Shown: piece by piece, positions 7,298 through 14,315 of the stretch | How the letters are laid out: each line of letters begins with the position of its first letter | Position numbering within the stretch: position 1 is the stretch's first letter | From: a virus | Virus record (IMG/VR): IMGVR_UViG_3300043420_000042 | Location: 1 to 24,167 of that record | DNA length: 24,167 nucleotides | Direction: 5' to 3' (one strand) | Notes under the pieces: generated by a model | The model's database searches: none | What the model saw: only the letters and a program-made list of their open reading frames with translations | What the model was told of the DNA's origin: nothing | Translations under genes and position numbers: made by a program

Positions 7298-7467
7298 TGT
7301 GGTGTTCCGTTGATCTCCATACTATAAGACCCCCTGGGGGTGCCAGAGGGTCGGAGTAGACGGTTCTTCAACTGGTTACGGCGTTTCCTCGCTTGCCTCA
7401 TCGCTTGAGGTTTGAGGTGGCGCTTCTGTTCTTTCTTAGAATGATGCTGCCAGTTCGGGGTGGTCAT
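7237..7467 (-). CDS. Possible small basic protein (76 aa)
   Basis: Fills most of the 205-base gap between gp46 and the VWA gene. The ATG at 7467 has GGA five bases upstream. The first 45 residues are strongly basic and Gln-rich (HHSKKEQKRHLKPQ, then MRQARKRRNQLKNRLLR), which could bind nucleic acid. The last third lies inside the start of the VWA gene in another frame, an overlap of 61 bases, and looks less conserved. The composition is unlike a random frame and such gaps are rare in this genome, so I think it is probably real, but it is also possible that the gap is a leader region. No family recognised. Confidence 0.45.
   Translation of the reverse strand: MTTPNWQHHSKKEQKRHLKPQAMRQARKRRNQLKNRLLRPSGTPRGSYSMEINGTPQCLTVKKLKVTSLVCSLPRT
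7328..7352 (-). promoter_or_regulatory. Hairpin in the leader of the VWA/CobT-like gene
   Basis: In the transcript direction GACCCTCTGG (7352-7343) can pair with CCAGGGGGTC (7337-7328): ten pairs including one G-U, around a CACCC loop. It ends 31 bases before the ATG of the CobT-like gene. No T-run follows, so it is not a typical terminator. A second GC-rich structure stands before the partner cobS-like gene, and both leaders continue with a TATA-like stretch and ATCAACG. The stem is seen directly; a regulatory role is inferred. Confidence 0.4.
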
Positions 7468-7490
7468 TGGTCCAGAGCGGGTACATACTA

Positions 7491-7519
7491 TCTATAGCAC
7501 GGTCAGTCGGTTTCGGCAA
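7491..7519 (-). promoter_or_regulatory. Candidate sigma70 promoter for the CobT/CobS module
   Basis: Minus-strand TTGCCG (7519-7514), a 17-base spacer, then TATAGA (7496-7491) preceded by TGC, giving an extended -10. It lies over the 3' end of gp46 and points into the small basic ORF, the CobT-like gene and cobS. The -35 has two or three departures from consensus, so the call is moderate. Confidence 0.4.
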
Positions 7520-9233
7520 GAGACAGATTAGCAACGCTAAAGTTTTTGACCTTATCAAATTTGATAGTCCTATCAAACTTACCATCAAGATTCTCTTTAT
7601 GACTGATGACAAATACATTTGTATTATCATCAAAATTACGGAGAATCCATCCCAGTTCGCTAGTGCCACTAGCATCAAGAGACCCATCAAAGATTTCATC
7701 TAGAATGAGGAGGTTAGTATCCACGCTATTCTTGAGCTTAGCAATAGAACGCCAAGTAAGCAACAGAGCGAGATCAATACGAGCTTTCTCTCCCTCACTG
7801 AAAGATTCATATGTAAAGACATCACGATATCTTGACTTGATTGTTTCTTCGAAGTTTTCATCTAGAGTAAAGTTAACATAGAAATCCATCTTCCTGAGAT
7901 AATCTCCGATGAGTTTGTTCATCGCTGGAAGATAACGTTTAATGATTCTACTCTTAATTCCATTATCTTTTAACAACTGAGAGGCAACGCTTAAAGTATC
8001 TTTATCTTGCTTAGAAGCAATGAACCTATTCCGAATTGTTTTCTTTTCCTCAACAAACGTTGTCAGTTTTTCATACTCTGCTTTCTTACTACCAGTTGGT
8101 TTATTGAGATCTTCGATTTCACAATTGAGTTCTTCTATGCTATTAGAAAGCATTCTGATCTCATAGTTGGTTTGAGTAATGAAAGAATTAGTTTCTACAA
8201 TCTTCTCGGAAATTTCCAGGAATCTTGCTTCTCGGTCTTCTTCCAGTTTAATAGATTCTTCAAGTTCAGAAAAACCTTTCTCTAGAGTTGCTAATTCTGT
8301 GTCACTATCACTGATCTTTTTGTCACGGATATCTTGAGTGATCTCCTGTGTACATGTAGGACACACATGATTATTAATGAAGAACTCAGTCTCCTTTTTA
8401 CAGTTAGCAATCTTCTGATGAATCTTTGCTCGAAAGGTATTAAGCTGCTTAAGTTTACTTTTGTTGTCAGCAAGTTCTTTCAACTCTTCATTGAGATCAG
8501 CGACGGATAAAGTTAGATTTTCTACCTCTTGTAAGGCAGTAGATTTGTCCACATTAAGAGAAACAATTTTCATTTGCTTCTTCTCAATATCAGATTTTGT
8601 TTTCTTCTCCATCTCAAGCATATGAGATTTTTGAAGTTCAATCTTATCAGTAACCAATTTCAATTGGTACTCCAAATCTTTCAACTCATCATTGTTCTCC
8701 CGTACCTTATCTTTCAGTCTTGTATTCATAACTGAGAAGATTTGAATATCAAGAATGTCTTCAATAATTTCACGACGAGATGCTACAGGCAATCTCATGA
8801 AAGGAACAAAAGTAGATGACCCCAGTACCACAATCTGAGTAAATGACTTGTAGTTCATCTTCAGAATGTTTTGTTCTAATTGCTTTTGATAATCAACAGC
8901 ACTAGAAGATTGATCTAGCATCTGCCCGTTCTGATAAATTTCAAACAGGTTTGGTTTGATACCACGTTTAATAACGTAGTTATTCCTACCAATACTAAAC
9001 TCAACTTCGACAATACAATCTTTCTCGTTGATGCTATTAACTAGCATCGGTTTATTAATCTTTCTAAATGGTTTCCCAAATAAAGAAAAGGTAAGAGCAT
9101 CCAATACTGTGCTCTTACCTGCTCCATTTGTACCAATAATAAGATTAGTTTTATGAGATGTCAAATCGAGTTCGGTGAAATTATTTCCAGTGGAAAGAAA
9201 ATTTTTCCATCGAATCTTTTTAAAGGTGATCAT
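7503..9233 (-). CDS. 46: Recombination endonuclease subunit gp46 (Rad50/SbcC-like ATPase)
   Basis: ABC-type ATPase subunit of the gp46/gp47 nuclease that resects DNA ends for recombination-dependent replication and host DNA breakdown. The 576 residues compare with 560 in T4. Motifs in order: Walker A GTNGAGKS (34-41), a coiled-coil (about 170-290), zinc hook CPTC (291-294), a second coiled-coil (about 300-415), ABC signature FSEGEK (478-483), Walker B NLLILDEIFD (507-516) with DASG after it, and the His switch ISHK (543-546). The start overlaps the DUF3110-like gene as ATGA. Confidence 0.96.
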   Translation of the reverse strand: MITFKKIRWKNFLSTGNNFTELDLTSHKTNLIIGTNGAGKSTVLDALTFSLFGKPFRKINKPMLVNSINEKDCIVEVEFSIGRNNYVIKRGIKPNLFEIYQNGQMLDQSSSAVDYQKQLEQNILKMNYKSFTQIVVLGSSTFVPFMRLPVASRREIIEDILDIQIFSVMNTRLKDKVRENNDELKDLEYQLKLVTDKIELQKSHMLEMEKKTKSDIEKKQMKIVSLNVDKSTALQEVENLTLSVADLNEELKELADNKSKLKQLNTFRAKIHQKIANCKKETEFFINNHVCPTCTQEITQDIRDKKISDSDTELATLEKGFSELEESIKLEEDREARFLEISEKIVETNSFITQTNYEIRMLSNSIEELNCEIEDLNKPTGSKKAEYEKLTTFVEEKKTIRNRFIASKQDKDTLSVASQLLKDNGIKSRIIKRYLPAMNKLIGDYLRKMDFYVNFTLDENFEETIKSRYRDVFTYESFSEGEKARIDLALLLTWRSIAKLKNSVDTNLLILDEIFDGSLDASGTSELGWILRNFDDNTNVFVISHKENLDGKFDRTIKFDKVKNFSVANLSLAETD

Positions 9234-9493
9234 ACTAAATCTTTCGGTGGTATCAAAAAGTCATCTTGTGTGATTATAGCATACTTCTGGTATCTCTCCT
9301 CACAAGCGTTAACAATGAGATCTTCATCAATTTCAACAACCTGTAACATAGGGGTGTCTGTGTTGTAGATCATCATTGAATTGTATCTTTCAGCATCATC
9401 CTCACTTTCAAAAATAGGAATAATTTGTTCTCCATCTTCAGTAACAACAGAGAACACTCCTTCTATTTTATTTTGTAAAGTGAGGATATACAT
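9230..9493 (-). CDS. DUF3110-like small protein between gp47 and gp46
   Basis: An 87-residue acidic protein. Its pattern fits the DUF3110 family known from cyanobacteria and plastids: an N-terminal strand MYILTLQN, GVFSV, IPIFESEDDAERYNSMM (about 26-42), TPMLQVVEIDED, a Cys near residue 64, a Tyr-rich strand, and a closing FLIPP. The function of that family is not known to me. It starts one base inside the gp47 stop (TAATG) and its stop overlaps gp46 as ATGA, so it is co-translated with the two nuclease subunits. It could modulate gp46/47, or act separately in the host. The family assignment is from memory of the pattern, not a search. Confidence 0.8.
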   Translation of the reverse strand: MYILTLQNKIEGVFSVVTEDGEQIIPIFESEDDAERYNSMMIYNTDTPMLQVVEIDEDLIVNACEERYQKYAIITQDDFLIPPKDLV

Positions 9494-10539
9494 TAGGCTA
9501 CTTCACAACTCTCAATATATAGGGACCTCATTAATTTCTTAAGTTCGGTTTTATCCACAGAGAGTTCTACTTCATCCACATACTCATTGAGTAATGTCAA
9601 CGTATCCTTTACTTCAATATTAATCTCATCATCATTATCTTCTATAGAAAAGTTTTCCACAATTTTGACATCATGTACTCCACTATCGTACAGCTGATCA
9701 ATAAGTTTTTCAAATTGGTGATAATCTCTCTTCTCTTCTACAATAACTTTTACAAAAGTATCTTGATAAGTTTCTCGATCTACAACATGCTCTTTGTTTA
9801 CAACATCATTGTAGAATACTTTCTGAAAAATTTCAAAAGGATTTTTCACCCTAGTTAGTTTATTTGTAGGGGGATCATATAAATGGAATCCACGTTCATC
9901 CTTATAATCATTCCAGAACATTTGATAAGGATTGCCAAGGTAAGTGATGTTTCCTTTACTTGACTTATGATGGTAGTGACCAGAGAACACTTGCTTAAAT
10001 CGCTTGTAAACTTTCGGATCCATACCATGTTCCATCTTCATACCAGGAGTTACTTCAAACCCGTCGAGTTCAAGGTGTCCCATGACGATCTCGGCATTCG
10101 TGCTTTCAAGATGTTCAAAGGTTTCTTTTTCGTTTTCTTTGTTAATCCAGGGGACGAAACAAATCGGAGTATCCTCAATGTAAGTAGTAGTAACCCGATT
10201 GTAAACGTGTATATTCCCATATTCTTTCAATAATAATTCTGGAGAATTAATCTCATTGGTGTTCTTATAATACACACAATGGTTACCTAAGATCATGTGG
10301 ACAGTGACGCCCATCCCAGCCAAGCGATCAAAATAAGAGCGACGAATACGATTCCAAACATTAAAGTCAATGCTTTTCCTGTTGTCAAACGTATCGCCAA
10401 GATCAATGATCGTCGTGATTCCTTGTCGCTCAAGAGTTGGGAAAAAGATTTCTTCATAGAATTTCTCAAAATAATTCCAGAAGGCTAGACTACCTTTCCT
10501 TCCGTCTAAGTGTTGGTCAGTAATTAATGCTACCGTCAT
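9493..10539 (-). CDS. 47: Recombination endonuclease subunit gp47 (Mre11/SbcD-like)
   Basis: Metallophosphoesterase partner of gp46. The 348 residues compare with 339 in T4. All the metal-site motifs are present: DQH (D8, H10), GDTFDNR (48-54), GNHC (85-88), GHLEL (154-158) and SGHYHH (186-191). The C-terminal 100 residues are acidic, as expected for the region that binds the ATPase. The ATG overlaps the stop of the oxygenase gene by one base. Confidence 0.96.
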   Translation of the reverse strand: MTVALITDQHLDGRKGSLAFWNYFEKFYEEIFFPTLERQGITTIIDLGDTFDNRKSIDFNVWNRIRRSYFDRLAGMGVTVHMILGNHCVYYKNTNEINSPELLLKEYGNIHVYNRVTTTYIEDTPICFVPWINKENEKETFEHLESTNAEIVMGHLELDGFEVTPGMKMEHGMDPKVYKRFKQVFSGHYHHKSSKGNITYLGNPYQMFWNDYKDERGFHLYDPPTNKLTRVKNPFEIFQKVFYNDVVNKEHVVDRETYQDTFVKVIVEEKRDYHQFEKLIDQLYDSGVHDVKIVENFSIEDNDDEINIEVKDTLTLLNEYVDEVELSVDKTELKKLMRSLYIESCEVA

Positions 10540-11156
10540 TATCTAGTTAGTTGTAAATTAAAAGAAAAGGTTAATCTCATCTTATCTTTGTTAGAATCAT
10601 CAGTATAGATACTGTGTTGTAAGTACGGCGGGAACAGTAACATATCTCCATCGTTAACATCAGTATACCAATACGTAAAATAACATTCTCTTATTTTAGA
10701 TTCTTGTGATCCAAAAAAATCAAATGCCTTATGAAGTGGTTCACCTTGTCTATCAAAGATAGTGGGTGTAGAGTTTTTATTATAATAAACTCCAGACCAA
10801 AAAGGTTGTGCTCCCCCAGCTTTGTTTAGATGAGCATGTGGTTCTTGCCCTTGATTATCCCAATAAGCATTATACCAAAAATGTTCGAAGCTGATGTCTG
10901 TTGGAATATTAAGATCTCTAAAGCATATTTTAATACTGTTCAGTATATCTTTTTTTAGAGATGATAAAGTTTCCGAATCAATTAGTTCATCACCTTCATC
11001 AATGTTTGGAAACGTAGTCCTCACAGGAACTTGCCAGCGTTCTGGTTTTTGATCTTTCTTTTCTAGGTCTTTGAATTTATATTTCTCGTGCTGTAAAAAT
11101 CTAACCTTTATAACTGGTGTGGGGAATACGCTATAACACTTATAATTTTTAATCAC
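10539..11156 (-). CDS. Putative 2OG-Fe(II) oxygenase
   Basis: A 205-residue protein resembling the small phage/marine 2-oxoglutarate and Fe(II)-dependent oxygenases (the TIGR02466/PF13759 type). Supporting residues: an HAH motif (107-109) in EPHAHLNK, the strand SGVYYN (121-126), a GDMLLFPPYLQHSIY stretch carrying the distal His (H181), and an Arg that would hold 2-oxoglutarate (R194 in KMRLTFSFN). Such enzymes hydroxylate proteins, small molecules or bases; the substrate is unknown. The start codon is GTG, overlapping the stop of the 72-residue gene as GTGA; no upstream ATG is available in frame. It sits between late sigma factor gp55 and gp47, as part of one gene run. Confidence 0.8.
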   Translation of the reverse strand: MIKNYKCYSVFPTPVIKVRFLQHEKYKFKDLEKKDQKPERWQVPVRTTFPNIDEGDELIDSETLSSLKKDILNSIKICFRDLNIPTDISFEHFWYNAYWDNQGQEPHAHLNKAGGAQPFWSGVYYNKNSTPTIFDRQGEPLHKAFDFFGSQESKIRECYFTYWYTDVNDGDMLLFPPYLQHSIYTDDSNKDKMRLTFSFNLQLTR

Positions 11157-11371
11157 AGTTTTCCTCCGACAATTCCATCATATGAGCGTACAGTAGTTTC
11201 CCATCCTTCCTGTTTACCCTTAAGGTAGAAGCGTGTTCCACTGATACAACCTTCCTTGGTGAGGGAGGTGATGATTCCCGTGCCTTTCTTATTGTAGCTA
11301 GTCCAAGTTCCCCATCGTTGTTGCTGGACTCGGAAACAATTATCAATCCAAAAGTCTTCTTCATTACTCAT
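11153..11371 (-). CDS. Small hypothetical protein (72 aa) after gp55
   Basis: A 72-residue aromatic-rich protein (five Trp/Tyr clusters, for example DFWIDNCFRV and QQRWGTW) with alternating hydrophobic residues, probably a small beta protein. The ATG overlaps the gp55 stop as ATGA and its stop overlaps the GTG of the oxygenase. A second ORF covering the same bases in another frame (11149-11364) is rejected because it does not couple to either neighbour and has a Ser/Lys-rich, coding-poor look. Function unknown. Confidence 0.75.
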   Translation of the reverse strand: MSNEEDFWIDNCFRVQQQRWGTWTSYNKKGTGIITSLTKEGCISGTRFYLKGKQEGWETTVRSYDGIVGGKL

Positions 11372-11850
11372 CGGTTCATTCTAATTTCAATGTTTTCTTT
11401 AATACTGCCCATATCAGCATAACTAGAATTCATATCATTACCGTAATCATCTGTGTGCATTACGTGATCGTAACCAGTTCTTTCCAAGATCTTTTGTTTG
11501 ATATCGTTTTGACGTTTTTCTTTTTGAATACGACGAAGAAAAGCGTAGTAAATAATCTGAGTAAAGTAAGCAAACGGATTCTTCGATTTATCGGCATCGA
11601 AATTGTTGATATACTGAACACAATTCTCTACGCCATCAGAAATCATGTCTTCACGAAAAGTGTAATTGACAAAATTTGGTTTGTATGAAAGGTGGGTGGC
11701 AATTTTCAGAAAGCAGTCTCCAATGTAGTGAGGAATACGTGGCGGGGTAGTGCCATCTTTCTCTGCTTTCTTCAATTGTTTTTTAAATTTAACAATTGCT
11801 TCTAGGAAGTCTTTATTATTGACGTAATACTCTGTGTTCTTTTTCGACAT
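11368..11850 (-). CDS. 55: Late-transcription sigma factor gp55
   Basis: Phage sigma factor that directs the host RNA polymerase to late promoters of the TATAAATA type. The 160 residues compare with 185 in T4. It carries the sigma region-2-like helix set: YIGDCFLKIATHLSYKPNF (about 42-60), FREDMISDGVENCVQYI (64-80) and the conserved NPFAYFTQIIYYAFLRRIQK (91-110), which binds core polymerase and the -10 DNA. The gene has its own near-perfect sigma70-type promoter 33 bases upstream, fitting early expression ahead of the late genes. Late octamers stand before genes 18, 20, 22 and 23 in the same window. Confidence 0.93.
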   Translation of the reverse strand: MSKKNTEYYVNNKDFLEAIVKFKKQLKKAEKDGTTPPRIPHYIGDCFLKIATHLSYKPNFVNYTFREDMISDGVENCVQYINNFDADKSKNPFAYFTQIIYYAFLRRIQKEKRQNDIKQKILERTGYDHVMHTDDYGNDMNSSYADMGSIKENIEIRMNR

Positions 11851-11882
11851 AAGACATGATTAAGTTTGCTTACCATCACAAT

Positions 11883-11911
11883 AGTATAACGGATAACTCT
11901 CGAAGTGTCAA
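11883..11911 (-). promoter_or_regulatory. Sigma70-type early promoter of gp55
   Basis: Minus-strand TTGACA (11911-11906), exactly 17 bases, then TATACT (11888-11883). Only one base of the -10 departs from consensus. Transcription would start near 11876, giving a leader of about 26 bases before the gp55 ATG. It lies in one of the few true intergenic gaps (11851-11978). Confidence 0.85.
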
Positions 11912-11922
11912 GGAGCTTGACA
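11906..11922. repeat. Inverted repeat joining two divergent -35 elements
   Basis: TGTCAAG (11906-11912), GAG, CTTGACA (11916-11922): perfect 7-bp arms with a 3-base centre. Each arm contains the -35 hexamer of one of the two divergent promoters, so a protein bound here, or polymerase on one side, would affect the other. Confidence 0.8.
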
Positions 11923-11945
11923 AGACCTCAGAAACTTAGTACAAT
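11917..11945 (+). promoter_or_regulatory. Divergent sigma70-type promoter on the plus strand
   Basis: TTGACA (11917-11922), 17 bases, TACAAT (11940-11945). This is as good a match as the gp55 promoter but points right, antisense to the LSm-like gene and uvsW. No plus-strand gene of credible quality follows. A transcript would start near 11952 and be non-coding antisense RNA, unless the promoter is inactive. Confidence 0.6.
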
Positions 11946-11978
11946 AACTCTGTCAGGGTTCAAGAGATATAATAGCTA

Positions 11979-12377
11979 TTAGCTTCTTTTAAATATATCT
12001 TCTAACTTTTGTTTAGTCTCTTTTATTGAACCTAAGTATCCCATTCGTTGTGTAAATTCGGATGCTGGTATACGTCCTGTTTCATTTTCATGATCATCAT
12101 TAATAAACGAGAGATAATATCTTTCGATACGTTTATCAAGTTCCGACATTGTTAATACTCTGTCCATTGATATAACAAACATCTTGTCGTAGGTAGCATG
12201 AATCCAATCTGTAAGCACAAATCCTTCTACCGTTTCTCCAGACCTTCGTTGTTTTACAGATTCAACCTTCATTGGATTTTCAATCAGGAGACTATGCTCT
12301 TCGTTCATGTAACAAACTTTAGCAATAATCTCCTCACCTGTTATTAATTTAATAATTGAATAAAATTCTTCTTCCAT
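11979..12377 (-). CDS. Small LSm-like conserved phage protein (132 aa)
   Basis: The first 65 residues resemble an Sm/LSm-type small barrel: FYSIIKLITGEEIIAKVCYM (5-24), then SLLIENPMKVES and later DKMFVISMDRVLTMSELDK (about 64-82), a pattern seen in LSm-fold proteins. The C-terminal 45 residues are helical and charged. The gene starts one base after the uvsW stop and is followed by the gap holding the gp55 promoter. RNA binding is a plausible but unproven role. Conserved position beside uvsW in related phages is my recollection, not tested here. Confidence 0.75.
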   Translation of the reverse strand: MEEEFYSIIKLITGEEIIAKVCYMNEEHSLLIENPMKVESVKQRRSGETVEGFVLTDWIHATYDKMFVISMDRVLTMSELDKRIERYYLSFINDDHENETGRIPASEFTQRMGYLGSIKETKQKLEDIFKRS

Positions 12378-12378
12378 C

Positions 12379-13842
12379 TTATTTTAATTTGATTGGGATT
12401 ACTTCATACTTAAAATTCTCTTCCTCGTATATCTTAATTCTTTCTGCTAAATGATTTAGTGTATAGTTTTGTCTAGAGTTTGAGGAGATATCATCAGCGA
12501 TATCGTAAAGAGTAGCAATATCTTTACCATCTCCTTTTCTTAGCACCCTTCCGATGCTTTGTAAATTACGGACTCTAGATTTAGAGGGAGAAGCAAAGAT
12601 AATGTTATGTAATTTTTTAATATTGATACCAGTACTAAATGTTCCGTAAGAAGCAATAATTACAGCATTACTTTCTTGTTCAGTAATAGCTCTTACCTGT
12701 TCTCGGTCTTCAACATCAGTTGAACCGTGTACGAAAAATACCTTACGGGTATCACCTATAGAGTTATTTATTAAATCGTACAGCGGTTCACCATGCTTCT
12801 CAACATAGTTGAACAATACCAAGGTGTTACCTTCAATATCTTTAACAAGGTTTTTAATTAAATTGTTACGTTGTTCATGCTGTACGATGTATTCCATCTC
12901 GGCATGATAGTCCTCAAAGTATTTGTACTCATGCTTACACACCAGCACCTTGATACGGAACTTGGAGAGGTGTCCTTGCTTGATTAGATCATCTGTCCTC
13001 GTTACCTTCTCACAGGCACCAAAGAGACCCTCTAGGACCCACTTGTGAGTCTTACTACCATCCAGTGTACCTGTAAACCCAAAACGATACTTGGCATTGT
13101 GTAGCTTGGTCATGATTCCCGTTAGGGATTTCGATTTGAAAAGATGTGCTTCATCTCCAATAACACAATCAATGTCGTCAAAGTATCTTTTTGGGAACTT
13201 GTAGATTGATTGCCATGTTGAGATGACAACCTGTTTTTCAGTATTCTTATCCTTTCCTGAATATATCGTGTGGCAGTGTTCATCAGCATTCCATCCGTAG
13301 TCTTTGAAATCCTTGATCATCTGTTCCACGAGAGACGTGGTTGGTACAACTAGTAAAATTTTCTTACCAGAAGCAACGTAGTATCTAACAATGCTATAGA
13401 TCATTAGAGATTTACCAGATCCAGTAGGAGAAAGAAACAATCCCCTATTGTTTTTCAGTGCTTTATACACTGTCATGTATTGGTAATCCCTAGGTGCATA
13501 TTTAGAGATCTTATCCATAAAAACTTTTACGCCAGCTGGAGAGACCATCTGATTGGTTTCCTCAACGGATCCGTACCAATCGTTCTCTTCGTAACTTAAA
13601 CGATATTTTCTTTCTGTACACCACTCCTTTAAATGGGGAAGTAATCCTCCATACAATTCACCTGTACCTGGAGAATACAGGTGAATCATACCATCCCAAT
13701 ATTTAAATCGTGGTTGTCTTTTTAGGAATTTTGCCTCTGGTAGTTCAAAGGAAAAGTAATCAGCAAGTTCACGATGGACGTGAGGATCTGAATTGATCTG
13801 TAAATAGACTTCGTTCTTTTTCTTTACAGTAAGGAGAGACAT
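12379..13842 (-). CDS. uvsW: RNA-DNA and DNA helicase UvsW
   Basis: SF2 helicase that unwinds R-loops and branched DNA, moving the phage from origin-dependent to recombination-dependent replication. The 487 residues compare with 503 in T4. Motifs: an N-terminal DNA-binding domain (1-95), Q-like RDYQ (118-121), motif I SPTGSGKS (138-145), motif Ia VVPTTSLVEQM (165-175), motif II DEAH (230-233), motif III FTGTL (256-260) and motif VI QSIGRVLR (428-435). The start overlaps the uvsY stop by one base. Confidence 0.96.
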   Translation of the reverse strand: MSLLTVKKKNEVYLQINSDPHVHRELADYFSFELPEAKFLKRQPRFKYWDGMIHLYSPGTGELYGGLLPHLKEWCTERKYRLSYEENDWYGSVEETNQMVSPAGVKVFMDKISKYAPRDYQYMTVYKALKNNRGLFLSPTGSGKSLMIYSIVRYYVASGKKILLVVPTTSLVEQMIKDFKDYGWNADEHCHTIYSGKDKNTEKQVVISTWQSIYKFPKRYFDDIDCVIGDEAHLFKSKSLTGIMTKLHNAKYRFGFTGTLDGSKTHKWVLEGLFGACEKVTRTDDLIKQGHLSKFRIKVLVCKHEYKYFEDYHAEMEYIVQHEQRNNLIKNLVKDIEGNTLVLFNYVEKHGEPLYDLINNSIGDTRKVFFVHGSTDVEDREQVRAITEQESNAVIIASYGTFSTGINIKKLHNIIFASPSKSRVRNLQSIGRVLRKGDGKDIATLYDIADDISSNSRQNYTLNHLAERIKIYEEENFKYEVIPIKLK

Positions 13843-14315
13843 TAGTTTCCATTAATAAATTTCTCCCATTCAATAGCGTTCTTCACATGATAATTTCTTT
13901 GAGAAATCATCCTCAAAACATTGTCTAAAAAGAAAAGCATCTGATCGATATACTTAATCTTTGCTTCCATGTTAATGATGTCTTCGTCCGACTCAAGATA
14001 AACTTTCATTTTGTCGGCGGTTTTAATACTAGAACCGAAAGGTTTGTCAGCATATACGTGTGCCTCTGCCTCCCCGCTGTAATATTCTCTTTTCTCTCGG
14101 ACCAGTTTACGAACTTCAAATTCTAGACTGGTTTTGATTTGTGAAAGATCGGTATAATGGTTTAAGTATTTATTATGTTGAAAAGGTATCTCTAATGAGA
14201 TCTTGCCAAGATCGGCGGTGTATTGTTTGTTTTTGAATTCGTAGTCTATGTGACTATCTTCTTTCCACTCTTCTTTGATCTTCTCAAATTTATTGTGTAA
14301 TTGGTCAAACTTCAT
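13842..14315 (-). CDS. uvsY: Recombination mediator UvsY
   Basis: Loads the UvsX recombinase on single-stranded DNA covered by gp32. The 157 residues compare with 137 in T4. Recognised by the highly charged N-terminus (NKFEKIKEEWKEDSHID), the KYLNHYTDLSQIKTSLEFEV region with following Lys/Arg/Tyr residues (about 49-80), the helical IDQMLFFLDNVLRMISQRNYHVKNAIEW near the end (split here as IDQMLFFLDNVLRM, 124-137, and NYHVKNAIEW), and its position directly before uvsW. The start overlaps the previous gene as ATGA. Confidence 0.9.
   Translation of the reverse strand: MKFDQLHNKFEKIKEEWKEDSHIDYEFKNKQYTADLGKISLEIPFQHNKYLNHYTDLSQIKTSLEFEVRKLVREKREYYSGEAEAHVYADKPFGSSIKTADKMKVYLESDEDIINMEAKIKYIDQMLFFLDNVLRMISQRNYHVKNAIEWEKFINGN

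Noticed and set aside
11964-11975. Plus-strand TATAAT (11968-11973) as a further promoter
   Set aside because: No acceptable -35 hexamer at 16-18 bases upstream.
12761-12778. AATAAATA on the minus strand inside uvsW as a late promoter
   Set aside because: It sits mid-gene with no start nearby; such A/T-rich octamers are expected by chance. A similar one in uvsY near 14167-14174 is rejected for the same reason.
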